Shown here in pieces: positions 28,930-38,551 of a DNA stretch of 64,000 bases. The notes under the pieces are model-generated. The model worked only from the letters and a program-made list of their open reading frames with translations. It did no database searches and was not told the origin of the DNA. Numbering within the stretch: the first letter of the stretch is position 1; every line of letters starts with the position of its first letter. Both the position numbers and the translations under genes were made by a program. Origin of the DNA: Clostridium niameyense (GTDB lineage Bacteria > Bacillota > Clostridia > Clostridiales > Clostridiaceae); NCBI RefSeq assembly GCF_001243045.1, contig NZ_LN849007.1, positions 2,316,285 through 2,380,284 on the forward strand, given 5' to 3'.

Positions 28930-30112
28930 ATTTAACTGGTAAAACAACAGTAGATGTTTTATAATCATAAAACATTAACCAATAACCCTGTTTTTCACTT
29001 TTTGTTGGTACCCAAGTTACAAATCCTGATTTTCCACCATATGGTTGATCCTCTTTTGATTTTTCCCCTGGTATTCCATAAACTATATATTTCACACTAC
29101 CCAATTCATCACATTTATAACCTAAAAGATAATGACCATATTTTTTTATATAATTATAATAACTATTCATTGGATTATAAAGAATCATATATTTATCATA
29201 ATCACAAGTATTTTTCATATCATCTATGTTTTCTATCTCTACTTTATACCACTTACATCTTTTAATTTGGTCAGCAAAATCAGAAATTATCTCTAAATCC
29301 TTGGCTATATTTTTAAAATACTTTCCATCTTCGCCTAAAGGATACTCATAATTTTCTTTACAACTTTTATTATCTATTTGTGGCTTATTTTTAATACTAT
29401 CATCTATAAATAAATTATTATCCTTATTTTTAGTAAATTCCTGACTTTTATCTTTTCTGATTTTTTCTTTTAAATCCTCTTCTTTTAGGTTTTCTTCTTT
29501 TAAACTTTTTTCTTCTAAATTTTCTTCCTTTAAGCTTAATTCTATGTTACACTTATTTTTCTTAATATTATCGTCTGACTGAACTTTCTTTGAATTTTTA
29601 ACTTCTTCTATCTTTTCCTCATATTCATCAAATATACTTCTATTATCTTTTTTTTGTGGTTTTATTTTGGCCTCTTTAACTTTATTATTAGCTATGTCAA
29701 AGCCCTTCCATCTAGGAATATCTGTAGTTGAAAAACCGCTCATGACTGATATTATATTAGAATCTATAAACTTTACTATAGCAGCTCCTGAAACTTTATC
29801 TATACCTAATCCTGAATTACTTATATTATTTACTGGATATTCATAGCATATATCAGCTCTACCATACTCGTCTATATTCATCTCACCTATTTTTATTATA
29901 CTATTGGTGTCTTTTTTATTACATATTAATATCATGTAATAAGGAGCCGATTCCTTTTTTATATTTTGTACATAATAAGAAATTTTACATTTAGTATCTT
30001 TAACTTCCATCTTAACATAACCAGATGATGATTTATCTACACCTAACGAGTATCCTTTTTCATCTTCTTGTAATATTATAAAGTATCTACTATAACTCTT
30101 TTTTTGTGCCAA
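28928..30112 (-). CDS. Uncharacterised clostridial protein with charged linker
   Basis: Not recognised. The product (about 394 residues) has an N-terminal beta-rich domain of about 140 residues (YSRYFIILQEDEKGYSLGVD, then a GxxxIDEYGRADICYEYP stretch), a low-complexity Glu/Lys linker with imperfect repeats of a KEENLKEE type (about 180-260), and a C-terminal domain of about 110 residues with many Tyr and Trp (YNPMNSYYNYIKKYGHYLLG). No membrane segment. The open frame extends to 30166, but GGAGGT at 30122-30127 is 9 bases from a TTG at 30112, and no ribosome site fits the earlier ATGs. It sits downstream of rsmA; in Bacillus that place holds a sporulation gene (yabG), but no similarity is seen. 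Confidence 0.7.
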   Translation of the reverse strand: MAQKKSYSRYFIILQEDEKGYSLGVDKSSSGYVKMEVKDTKCKISYYVQNIKKESAPYYMILICNKKDTNSIIKIGEMNIDEYGRADICYEYPVNNISNSGLGIDKVSGAAIVKFIDSNIISVMSGFSTTDIPRWKGFDIANNKVKEAKIKPQKKDNRSIFDEYEEKIEEVKNSKKVQSDDNIKKNKCNIELSLKEENLEEKSLKEENLKEEDLKEKIRKDKSQEFTKNKDNNLFIDDSIKNKPQIDNKSCKENYEYPLGEDGKYFKNIAKDLEIISDFADQIKRCKWYKVEIENIDDMKNTCDYDKYMILYNPMNSYYNYIKKYGHYLLGYKCDELGSVKYIVYGIPGEKSKEDQPYGGKSGFVTWVPTKSEKQGYWLMFYDYKTSTVVLPVK

Positions 30113-30204
30113 CTTTTTTGTACCTCCACATATATTATTCATTATAATATATGAGATAGAGTTCAAAAAGTGAACTAGATTAACTATATATATTTATAAT
30201 TTTA

Positions 30205-31041
30205 TTATTTTACTAAATCATAAATGCAATTAGAAAGCATTCCAAAGTCTTGCAATGAAAGGGTCTCTCCTCTCCTTTTAGGATCAATATTAGCATTTAA
30301 AAAAGCCTTTTCCATATCTTGTTTATCTAAATTTAAACTCTTAAGAGCATTCCAAAGGGTTTTCCTTCTCATATTAAATGAACTTCTTACTACATTAAAA
30401 AATAATTTTTCATCTTTAACCAAAACTTTAGGTTCGGAAAGTTTATCTAACTTTATAATCATTGAATCTACTTTAGGTCTTGGTATAAAACAGTTAGGAG
30501 AAACTTTTCTTATTATTTTAGTATTACAATAATATTGAACTAAAACTGTTAACGCCCCATATTCTTTACAATTGGGTTCCGCATTAATTCTCTCTGCCAC
30601 CTCTTTTTGTATCATTATTGTTAAAGATTTGAAATTACATTTATCTTTAAGTAATTTTGATATAATTGGTGTTGTAACATAATAGGGCAAATTAGCTACC
30701 AATTTTACTGGCTCTTTATTTCCTATAAAATTATTAAAATTAATTTTTAATGCATCTTCATGAGTTAAAGTAAAATTATCAAAATCTTTTAATTCTTCTT
30801 GTAAAATTGGTATAAGATTTGAATCTAGTTCTATGGAGTACACATGCTTTGCTACCTTTAAAAGTTCTTTTGTTAATGTCCCAACTCCCGGTCCTATTTC
30901 TATAATATAATCATTTTTACTTATTTCTGCTCCATCTATTATATCTTGCAAAACAGAATCATCAGTTAAAAAATTTTGTCCTAGATTTTTATTAAACTTA
31001 AAATCGTATTTTTTAACCACATTAGTTGTGAATTTATCCAT
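30205..31041 (-). CDS. rsmA: 16S rRNA dimethyladenosine transferase
   Basis: Dimethylates two adjacent adenosines in the 3' hairpin of 16S rRNA during small-subunit assembly; also known as KsgA. The S-adenosylmethionine motif is [15 protein letters not shown] (about residues 44-58), and the catalytic NLPYYV motif is near residue 107. Length (278 residues) is normal. Its start overlaps the end of rnmV by 8 bases, showing translational coupling, and the pair matches Bacillus gene order. Confidence 0.95.
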   Translation of the reverse strand: MDKFTTNVVKKYDFKFNKNLGQNFLTDDSVLQDIIDGAEISKNDYIIEIGPGVGTLTKELLKVAKHVYSIELDSNLIPILQEELKDFDNFTLTHEDALKINFNNFIGNKEPVKLVANLPYYVTTPIISKLLKDKCNFKSLTIMIQKEVAERINAEPNCKEYGALTVLVQYYCNTKIIRKVSPNCFIPRPKVDSMIIKLDKLSEPKVLVKDEKLFFNVVRSSFNMRRKTLWNALKSLNLDKQDMEKAFLNANIDPKRRGETLSLQDFGMLSNCIYDLVK

Positions 31042-31585
31042 TATTATTCTCCTTATCTATCTCTTTAATAGCATTTATAAATTCATTCTTTGAAATACCA
31101 TAATTATTAAGTCTCATTAATATTTGATTTGTATTCCCATACCCTATTCCTAATTTTATTCCTAGTTCTTCTCTTCTAACTTTAGAATCTGCTCTACCTG
31201 TAAGTCCAAAAAACACCATATCATTCATATTAAATTCTTCTCTATATTCTTTTATTTCGCATTTAGCAGAATTCAAAGCTTTTATTATAGCCTCTGGTTC
31301 AGCATTTTCTACTCCTATATCATCATCTTTTGTACCTTCCTCTTGGGATATGTATGCATGCTTAATTCCTTTTACCCTTCTTGATATGTATTTTCTAATT
31401 TTCTCACCAGCATAATCTGGATCTGTTAAAACTATTACTCCCTGTCTTTTTTGTGCTTCCCTAATCTTTTTTATAACACTTTCATTTATTCCGAATCCAC
31501 CTACTGCAATTAATTCCGCATCTGTAGCCCTTTTTACTGCTGTAATGTCATCTCTTCCTTCCACTACAATGACTTCTTTAATCAT
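31034..31585 (-). CDS. rnmV: Ribonuclease M5
   Basis: Matures 5S rRNA from its precursor. A Toprim-type nuclease of 183 residues: the conserved Glu lies in VVEGRDD (residues 7-13) and the DxD motif in [10 protein letters not shown] (about 55-64). The start is the ATG at 31585 with GGAGGAT before it, rather than the ATG four codons earlier. Neighbours yabE and rsmA are as in Bacillus. The 5S gene at about 61 kb in this window is one of its likely substrates. Confidence 0.93.
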   Translation of the reverse strand: MIKEVIVVEGRDDITAVKRATDAELIAVGGFGINESVIKKIREAQKRQGVIVLTDPDYAGEKIRKYISRRVKGIKHAYISQEEGTKDDDIGVENAEPEAIIKALNSAKCEIKEYREEFNMNDMVFFGLTGRADSKVRREELGIKLGIGYGNTNQILMRLNNYGISKNEFINAIKEIDKENNNG

Positions 31586-31624
31586 AATATCCTCCATAAA
31601 TATAAATAATTTAAATAGAAAAAA

Positions 31625-31642
31625 TAGGAGCTAGTGCTCCTA
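31625..31642 (-). terminator. Terminator at the end of the yabE-like gene
   Basis: TAGGAGC and GCTCCTA enclose a four-base loop, overlapping the stop of the leftward gene, followed on the minus strand by a T run. Confidence 0.7.
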
Positions 31643-32695
31643 ATCAATAATATGAACATTTACCCATCTTGAACCCCAGTTATCAACTTCTGACTTAGAA
31701 TTAAAGTATAAATCAATTACATTACCTTTTATTGCTCCTCCAGTATCTTCTGCTATGGCATATCCATATCCTTCAATATATAATTTAGTCCCTAATGGTA
31801 TCACTCTAGGATCTACTGCCACAGAACTATATCCTGAAGAATTTCTTTTTGCAGTAGTACCTGTAGCTGTTATACCAAAATCTGAACTCCCAGGGCTTTT
31901 ACCTGTATCTTCATAACTTGAAGTATATGCAGTAGCTCTCATTCTTAAAGATTTCTGAGATACTGATCCTCCTCTTGAAGGATTTATTCCAGAATATGCA
32001 ACATCAGATTTCATAGTTCCTACTGCTACTACTTTAGCTACTGGTTTTTTCTTTACTGTCTCTGCTAATATTTTTCTTGTCTTTTCTTTTCCATTTTCAT
32101 ATACTACTTCTGTTGATACTTCTTTTTCTCCATTTTGTCCATCTTGTATAACTTTTTTACTTCCTCTTTCTAAAGAACTATCTTCCTTAGTTACTACTTC
32201 ATAATCCATATTTTTTGTTTCTTTTAATACTTTAGTTTCTATTCTAGTAATTGATACATTCAATCCATCTTTAATTGGAGTATCTTCTTTTGGATATACT
32301 TTGTCAGATTGCTTTAACTTTATCTTTTCATTTTGTAGCATATTTCCTACATTGTCTTCTGCAGATTTGATAGCTAATTTTTTTCCATCAACTTCTACAT
32401 TTACTTTTACTGCTTTTTTTATTTTTAAATTAATTCCGTCTTCAACTTTCTTGTCCAAGCTAGGGGTTACCTTATCCTTCGATCCTAAAGATATGTCATT
32501 TGCACTTAGTGCTTCTCTATATGTGTCCTTGAATGTTGTAATCTTTTTATATTCTTTTCCGTCTATTGAAACAATTATTGTTTTTTTCATGCTTAAAGTT
32601 ATTATGCCTACAGTTATTAATACTGCTCCAATAACAAAAATTGCCTTAGGACCGTTGGAAAAATAATTTTTTATTTTCTTTTTTATTTTTTCCAC
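31640..32695 (-). CDS. yabE: YabE-like cell-wall protein: DUF348, G5 and 3D domains
   Basis: A 351-residue surface protein. After a membrane/signal helix (about residues 17-33) come two DUF348 repeats (TIIVSIDGKEYKKITTF; VKVNVEVDGKKLAIKS), a G5 domain (about 155-215) and a C-terminal 3D domain (about 250-350) with the three aspartates (SVAVDPRVIPLGT, AIAEDTGGAIKG, NVIDLYF) that form the active site of Rpf/MltA-like lytic transglycosylases. It probably cleaves peptidoglycan glycan strands. Start is a GTG with GGAGGAGG before it. The order tatD-yabE-rnmV-rsmA matches Bacillus. Confidence 0.88.
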   Translation of the reverse strand: MEKIKKKIKNYFSNGPKAIFVIGAVLITVGIITLSMKKTIIVSIDGKEYKKITTFKDTYREALSANDISLGSKDKVTPSLDKKVEDGINLKIKKAVKVNVEVDGKKLAIKSAEDNVGNMLQNEKIKLKQSDKVYPKEDTPIKDGLNVSITRIETKVLKETKNMDYEVVTKEDSSLERGSKKVIQDGQNGEKEVSTEVVYENGKEKTRKILAETVKKKPVAKVVAVGTMKSDVAYSGINPSRGGSVSQKSLRMRATAYTSSYEDTGKSPGSSDFGITATGTTAKRNSSGYSSVAVDPRVIPLGTKLYIEGYGYAIAEDTGGAIKGNVIDLYFNSKSEVDNWGSRWVNVHIID

Positions 32696-32921
32696 CTTTA
32701 AAACCTCCTCCGGGCAAGAGCAACATTGATATTATATTCTGTATATTAAAATCTGTCAAATTTGCTCTAGCTAGTTTACAAATTAATGCAGCTAATGTGC
32801 ATATTATATATATAAATATGATAAACATAATTGCTAAAATCAAAAGGTATTGGTGGAATACTTCTTTTAAATAAAATTTATTATAATTATATGCCAAAAT
32901 ATATAAATTAATCATAATTTA

Positions 32922-33698
32922 TTAAATAATATCTATATTAAACAAATTTATAATGTTATTTATAATTTCATTACTAACCTTCTCTACAGGTATATCCTTA
33001 ATTTCTGAAATCTTGTCTAACATATATTTTATATATTCTGATCTATTTCTTTTTCCCCTCAAAGGTACTGGAGCCATATAAGGACAATCTGTCTCTACAA
33101 CAATTCTGTCCAATGGTACATTTTTTATAACATCTATAATTTTTTTAGCATTTTTAAATGTGACTACTCCTGTAACTCCTATATAATATCCTAACTCTAT
33201 ACATTCTTTTGCAAATTCTACACTACCTGAAAAACAATGCACTTCTCCTTTAACTTTAGGAAATTTTTTTATAACGTCCAAAGTATCCTTATGAGCTTCT
33301 CTATCATGTATAACTACAGGCAAATTAAGTTCTTCTGCTAAAGCCATTTGATTTTCAAAAGCCTTTATTTGAACGTTTCTTTCAGGATTTTCATCATAAT
33401 AATAATCTAACCCTATTTCCCCTATAGCCTTTACTTTTTTATGCTTTGATAATTTTTTTATCTCTTCTAATGAATCTAATGCTTCAAAGGCATGCTCTGG
33501 ATGTATTCCTACAGCAGCATAAAAAAAATCATACTTATCTGCTAACTCTAAAGATGTTTTAGAAGATTGTACTGACGCTCCACAATTTAATACACCTATA
33601 ATCTTATTGTCCTTTAATTCTTTTATAACTTCATATCTATCTTCTTTAAAACTTTCATCATCATAATGAGCATGTGCATCAAATATTTTATAATTCAC
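32922..33698 (-). CDS. TatD-family metal-dependent hydrolase (YabD)
   Basis: A 258-residue TIM-barrel hydrolase of the TatD family, Mg-dependent DNA exonuclease or deacylase in other species. The metal ligands are visible: DAHAHYD (residues 6-12), GEIGLDYYYD (about 92), VIHDREAH (about 127-134), VHCFSG (about 150) and ETDCPYMAP (about 203). Length is normal. The 226-base gap to yabE contains the yabE promoter and a dubious reading frame that has no ribosome site. It is part of the metG-to-rsmA group conserved with Bacillus. Confidence 0.93.
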   Translation of the reverse strand: MNYKIFDAHAHYDDESFKEDRYEVIKELKDNKIIGVLNCGASVQSSKTSLELADKYDFFYAAVGIHPEHAFEALDSLEEIKKLSKHKKVKAIGEIGLDYYYDENPERNVQIKAFENQMALAEELNLPVVIHDREAHKDTLDVIKKFPKVKGEVHCFSGSVEFAKECIELGYYIGVTGVVTFKNAKKIIDVIKNVPLDRIVVETDCPYMAPVPLRGKRNRSEYIKYMLDKISEIKDIPVEKVSNEIINNIINLFNIDII

Positions 33699-33856
33699 AG
33701 GATTCCCTCCAATTAACTCCTTATGTTTAAAGTTTTTTAATACTTACTTCATAAATTTTGCATTTTCATATATTATAATTAATAAATTAAAATTAGTCAA
33801 AAAATTTTTTAGAAATATAAAACAAATTTTTTTAATTTACTTTCTTTAATAAACCT

Positions 33857-35353
33857 TTAATATATAGAACCTAATAAAGGTGATAATATTCCTATTATAG
33901 CTCCTAATAATCCTCCTAAAGAAGTAATAGCCTTTAATTCCTTACTAGCTATTTGTAATATAATCTCCTCTGCCACTTCAACATCAAATTCATTTATTTT
34001 ATCTTCAACTATTTTTGAAATATTTAAAACGTCTATTACTACACCAGCTTGATTCTCTACAAATCTTTTATAGTTATTTTGGGCTATATCATATACTACT
34101 GCTAAAATTCCTTCCTCGTTACCTTCAGTAAATCCTTTAATAGATGTATTCATAAAAGCATCTATCATATCATTAATTAAACTATTAACCATATTTTCAA
34201 GCTTTTCACTGTAAATAAATTTTTCGATATTTTTATTTATTAAATCATATAAGTTTGATTTAAACGTCATACTTCTGAATAAATCTCCCCTCATAATGCA
34301 GTCATCTATTTTGTCATTTAATTTATTGGTAATGTTTATATGTTTAATTTCCCTAGTTATCACATTACTCACTTCTTCTATTAAAGATTGTTTACTATTT
34401 TCAGGTAAATTATTTGTAATATCTTCTATGGTTACCAAGAATAACTTATCAATATTTGTATTAATTATCTCCATTAAATTATCTTTTGTTTCTTCTTCTT
34501 CTAAATAATTCTCTAAGAATACAACAATTTTATCCGTCATAGAATCTACATCAATAAACATAGACATAAGAGAATTTACATTATTACTTATAACATTTTT
34601 TAATATTTTCTTTAATTTATTATAATTTTTTTCCTCCTTTAATGATGACTTTATATAGTTAACTATATTATCTCTTTTACTATATATATATACCTTTATA
34701 TTTCCAGTGAAACTTTTAGGTAGTAAATCTCCTAATGTTTTTTGTTTTATTTTACCTTCATTTACTTTATTTATTATTAAATTGTTTATAACTAAAATAA
34801 ATTCATCAGAGTTTATATAACCTTCTAACATATTTGTTAATTGCTTTTTTAATTCTTTGTAAATATTATTATTAATAATCTTATCGGGATTATCACTTAA
34901 TATTTTACTTAATTTTTCTTTTATAAATTCCTTTATTTTATTGTCATTATTCCTTAAATTTAAAATAACTAAATTATTCAGATTTTCTTTAAGTCCTAAT
35001 ATGAAGGAATTATATTTTTCACCTAAAATATTTCTAATTTTCTTTTCTAAAGTATCCTTTGAGGTAATTAAAATATGTACTCTTTGACGAATCCAAGTTT
35101 TTAACTTGTTATTTATACTTTCACTGCATAACGAATTAACAATGGTTTCTGTAGATAATAGGTGTTCCCCTATAACTTCTCCTACACTTTTGGCTATTCT
35201 TGACTTTTCCTTAGGAATAAGTCCTGGGGTGAACGGAATTTTTATTCCTAAAAATCTTTTTTCTTCATATGGTCTAAATAACATTTTTATAGCTATATAG
35301 TTAGTAAGGTATCCTATTATGCCCCCTATTAGCATTGCTATTAAGAATTTCAT
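33857..35353 (-). CDS. DUF445-family membrane protein
   Basis: A 498-residue member of DUF445 (YheB-like in B. subtilis). A membrane helix at each end (about residues 1-20 with GGIIGYLTNYIAIKML, and about 476-496 with GGLLGAIIGILSPLLG) brackets a long helical, Lys/Asn/Glu-rich middle. The two terminal GG-rich segments are the family hallmark. In Bacillus the paralogue YheB is a membrane protein made during sporulation, but function is unknown. The gene is inserted between metG and tatD, which are adjacent in Bacillus. Confidence 0.8.
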   Translation of the reverse strand: MKFLIAMLIGGIIGYLTNYIAIKMLFRPYEEKRFLGIKIPFTPGLIPKEKSRIAKSVGEVIGEHLLSTETIVNSLCSESINNKLKTWIRQRVHILITSKDTLEKKIRNILGEKYNSFILGLKENLNNLVILNLRNNDNKIKEFIKEKLSKILSDNPDKIINNNIYKELKKQLTNMLEGYINSDEFILVINNLIINKVNEGKIKQKTLGDLLPKSFTGNIKVYIYSKRDNIVNYIKSSLKEEKNYNKLKKILKNVISNNVNSLMSMFIDVDSMTDKIVVFLENYLEEEETKDNLMEIINTNIDKLFLVTIEDITNNLPENSKQSLIEEVSNVITREIKHINITNKLNDKIDDCIMRGDLFRSMTFKSNLYDLINKNIEKFIYSEKLENMVNSLINDMIDAFMNTSIKGFTEGNEEGILAVVYDIAQNNYKRFVENQAGVVIDVLNISKIVEDKINEFDVEVAEEIILQIASKELKAITSLGGLLGAIIGILSPLLGSIY

Positions 35354-35460
35354 ACAATATCTCCTTATCTTAAAATATTTAACTTATATTAGTATAAGTT
35401 AAATTATAAATTCTACTATTAATAATTTCAATATTTGTAAACTTTTTATACAATAAACAA

Positions 35461-35487
35461 GACTGATGACAGTTATGCCATCAGTCT
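35461..35487 (-). terminator. Terminator of metG
   Basis: GACTGATG and CATCAGTC enclose a ten-base loop 28 bases after the metG stop; the following T content on the minus strand is modest. Confidence 0.65.
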
Positions 35488-35514
35488 AAAATCATTTAAA
35501 TGATGAATTTATCC

Positions 35515-37452
35515 TTATCTTACTACATTTCCTTCATTAATATCACCATCTATAGTAGACACAAATAATTCACTATCATCTTCTGTAGAAGCTGCAAGTA
35601 TCATTCCTTGAGATAATTCACCTCTTAATTTTACTGGCTTTAAGTTAGCAACTAATATAACTTTCTTTCCTATCAATTCCTCTGCCTTATAATATTTTGC
35701 TATTCCAGATACTACTTGCCTCTGCTCTCCACCTAAGTCTACTTTTAATTTTAGAAGTTTCTTAGCTCCCTTTACCATCTCACATTCTAAAACTTTTGCT
35801 ACTCTTAAATCTATTTTTTCAAAATCATCTATAGTTATTTCTTCTTTTATTGGTTGCATTTTAGTTTTATTAACTGCCTTCATTTGCTTTTCTTTTAGTT
35901 TATTTAATTCTTCTATTTTTTTATCTACATCTATTCTTGGGAATATAGCTTCTCCCTTTTTAACGGTTATATTAGATTTAGTACCATTAAATTCACTTAA
36001 ACTCTCCCATGTTATAAGATCTATATTTAATTGTTCATTTATTTTCTTACTAGTTTCAGGTAAGAACGCTGATACGCATACAGATATTATTCTTAAACTT
36101 TCTGATAAATTATATAATACCGTACCTAATCTTTCCTTTTTGCTTTCATCTTTAGCTAAAATCCATGGAGTAGTTTCATCTATATACTTATTAGCCCTTC
36201 CTATTAATCTCCATATTTCATCTAATGCTTCTGGAATTCTTAAATTATCTATATAATTTTCTACTTTCTTAGGTGTATCTAAAGCCAGATTTATTAAACT
36301 TTCATCAATTTCTTCTTTTACAATTGGTGCTGGCATTATTCCACCAAAGTATTTTTCTATCATAGCTACAGTTCTTGAAAGTAAATTTCCAAGATCGTTT
36401 GCTAAATTAGAATTTATAGTTTTTATAAATATCTCATTATTAAACATTCCATCTGAACCAAATGGTATTTCCCTAAGTAGATAATATCTTACAGGATCTG
36501 TTCCAAAATGATTTACCAGTACTACAGGATCTACTACATTACCTTTTGACTTTGACATTTTCCCCCCATCTACCAAAAGCCATCCATGTCCGAAAACTTG
36601 CTTTGGTAATGGCATATTAAGGGCCATAAGCATAATTGGCCAATATATAGTATGGAATCTTAAAATATCTTTTCCTACTAAATGTACATTTGCAGGCCAG
36701 TATTTTCTATATAAACTATCATCTTCACTTCCATAACCTAATGCTGTTATGTAATTAGTTAAAGCATCTATCCATACATATATAACATGCTTTTCATCAA
36801 AAGTTACTGGTATTCCCCAATCAAATGAGGTTCTAGATATACATAAATCTTGAAGTCCTGGTTTTAAAAAGTTATTTAACATCTCATTTTTTCTAGACTC
36901 TGGTTGTATAAAATCAGGATGTTCTTCTATATATTTTATAAGTCTTGGAGCATATTTTGACATTTTAAAGAAATATGCTTCTTCCTTTGTTTTCTCTACT
37001 GGTCTTCCACAATCCGGACAATTTCCATCTACTAATTGAGATTCTCTCCAGAAAGATTCACAAGGAGTACAATACCATCCTTCATATTCTCCCTTATATA
37101 TATCACCTTGATCATATAACTTTTTAAATATTTTTTGCACTGTTTCTACATGATATTCATCTGTAGTTCTTATGAATTTATCATAACTTACATTCATCAT
37201 TTTCCATAAATCTTTTATGCCTGCTACTATTTCATCTACATATGCCTTAGGTGTTATTCCCTTAGCCTCAGCTAACCTTTGTATTTTTTGACCATGTTCA
37301 TCTGTTCCTGTTAAGAACATTACATCATAACCTGTAAGTCTTTTAAATCTAGCAATAGCATCTGCAGCTATTGTAGTATACGTATTTCCTATATGAAGTT
37401 TAGCTGACGGATAATAAATAGGTGTAGTTACATAATAATTTCCCTTTTTCAT
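35515..37452 (-). CDS. metG: Methionyl-tRNA synthetase with C-terminal tRNA-binding domain
   Basis: Charges initiator and elongator tRNA-Met. The class I motifs are PSAKLHIGNTYT (about residues 15-26) and KMSKSKGN (about 300). A four-cysteine zinc knuckle is formed by CTPCESF and CPDCGRP (about 127-147). Residues about 540-645 form the EMAP-II/Trbp111-like tRNA-binding OB fold (IDLRVAKVLECEMVKGAKKL), which also mediates dimerisation. Length (645 residues) is normal for the long bacterial type. A T-box precedes it. Confidence 0.95.
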   Translation of the reverse strand: MKKGNYYVTTPIYYPSAKLHIGNTYTTIAADAIARFKRLTGYDVMFLTGTDEHGQKIQRLAEAKGITPKAYVDEIVAGIKDLWKMMNVSYDKFIRTTDEYHVETVQKIFKKLYDQGDIYKGEYEGWYCTPCESFWRESQLVDGNCPDCGRPVEKTKEEAYFFKMSKYAPRLIKYIEEHPDFIQPESRKNEMLNNFLKPGLQDLCISRTSFDWGIPVTFDEKHVIYVWIDALTNYITALGYGSEDDSLYRKYWPANVHLVGKDILRFHTIYWPIMLMALNMPLPKQVFGHGWLLVDGGKMSKSKGNVVDPVVLVNHFGTDPVRYYLLREIPFGSDGMFNNEIFIKTINSNLANDLGNLLSRTVAMIEKYFGGIMPAPIVKEEIDESLINLALDTPKKVENYIDNLRIPEALDEIWRLIGRANKYIDETTPWILAKDESKKERLGTVLYNLSESLRIISVCVSAFLPETSKKINEQLNIDLITWESLSEFNGTKSNITVKKGEAIFPRIDVDKKIEELNKLKEKQMKAVNKTKMQPIKEEITIDDFEKIDLRVAKVLECEMVKGAKKLLKLKVDLGGEQRQVVSGIAKYYKAEELIGKKVILVANLKPVKLRGELSQGMILAASTEDDSELFVSTIDGDINEGNVVR

Positions 37453-37485
37453 GTTTTAGCCTCCTTATTTTTTATAATAAAAAAA

Positions 37486-37755
37486 CCTCTATACAAAGTA
37501 AATACTTTATATAGAGGCGTAACAATTCGCTATACCACTCTAATTCATCTTTATCTCGCAATAAAGACATCTGTAAGTGACTCCATCATAATAATATCAT
37601 CACCTTACAATATAACGGTTGTAACCGTGCTACCCTACTATAATTTCAGATAACCTGCTCAAGAGCCATCTTCATAAATCTTTGTATAACTGGCTTTCAC
37701 CTACCCCCAGTTCTCTTTATATAACCCAATTTACTACTCTTTCCATCATTGCATT
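37486..37755 (-). promoter_or_regulatory. T-box leader of metG
   Basis: On the minus strand the leader contains GGTAGGTGAAAGCC (stem I distal loop motif), the T-box AGTGGTATAGCG (37528-37539) and a strong terminator with CCTCTATA/TATAGAGG arms (37486-37517) followed by seven T. The gene context indicates tRNA-Met as effector. I could not place an ATG specifier codon with confidence. Confidence 0.82.
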
Positions 37756-37762
37756 TAACATA

Positions 37763-37791
37763 ATCATATTCCATAAATTCAATTATGTCAA
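37763..37791 (-). promoter_or_regulatory. Sigma-A-type promoter of the metG T-box
   Basis: TTGACA (37786-37791) and TATGAT (37763-37768) on the minus strand, with a 17-base spacer, just upstream of the T-box. Confidence 0.75.
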
Positions 37792-37855
37792 TAATATATA
37801 ATTATTAGTTTTTATTTTGACCTATATTAAAAATTTATATTCATAAAAGACTAAT

Positions 37856-38419
37856 TTAATTTTTTATAAATTCCTCATACTTAGCTTTAATACTTTTTAA
37901 ATCTTGCCAGAAAAACTTCTTTTTATTCTCATCTCTTAATATAGCTGCTGGATGAAATGTACCTATTATATAATAACCCTTTATTTCAAACCATTTTCCT
38001 CTGTCTCTAGTTATTCTATATTGTTTACCTAATATATATTTCATAGATGTAGCCCCTAAACAAACTATTATTTTCGGTTTTACCAAAGCTACTTGATTTC
38101 TCAAATATGGTATACATTCCATTGCTTCTTCTTCTGTTGGAGTTCTGTTGTTTTTAGGTCTACACTTACAAATGTTACATATGTAATAATCCCTTTCCCT
38201 AACTAAATTTAGTGAATTTAGACCTTTTGTCAATAGTTGTCCTGCTCTTCCTACAAAAGGATTTCCTGTTCTATCCTCATCTGCCCCAGGCGCTTCTCCT
38301 ATGAACATAATATCTGCTTTTATATTTCCTTCTCCAAAAACTACATTAGTTCTATCATTTGCCAAAGTACACTTATTACATTTCATACATTCACTATATA
38401 GTTCACTCCATCTTAACAA
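37856..38419 (-). CDS. Uracil-DNA glycosylase, Fe-S family (type 4-like)
   Basis: Removes uracil from DNA in base-excision repair. Motif [20 protein letters not shown] (about residues 41-60) and HPAAILRDE near residue 155 form the active-site and uracil-binding loops. Four cysteines expected to hold a [4Fe-4S] cluster are present (CMKCNKC near residue 10, CNICKCRP near 80, and a later Cys). The open frame extends to 38467, but the TTG at 38419 has GGGTG eight bases before it and gives the family N-terminus; a GTG at 38437 is an alternative. Confidence 0.85.
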   Translation of the reverse strand: MLRWSELYSECMKCNKCTLANDRTNVVFGEGNIKADIMFIGEAPGADEDRTGNPFVGRAGQLLTKGLNSLNLVRERDYYICNICKCRPKNNRTPTEEEAMECIPYLRNQVALVKPKIIVCLGATSMKYILGKQYRITRDRGKWFEIKGYYIIGTFHPAAILRDENKKKFFWQDLKSIKAKYEEFIKN

Positions 38420-38551
38420 AATATCATCACCCTTCACAGTGCAAATTACATAATCTAATTTTATCATAAAAACACTTATATTTTATAATATTGATTTACT
38501 TATAAATATAAAGTAAGATAAGATTTATATAGCTTTGAAAGGAGATATCAA

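Noticed and set aside
29470-29540. Imperfect direct repeats of about 15-20 bases
   Set aside because: They encode the Glu/Lys repeat linker of the uncharacterised protein; no spacer structure.
32646-32915. Open frame of 89 residues between yabE and tatD with one hydrophobic stretch
   Set aside because: It has no ribosome site, runs 50 bases into yabE, and its last third is a translation of the yabE ribosome site; treated as spurious, though it cannot be fully excluded.
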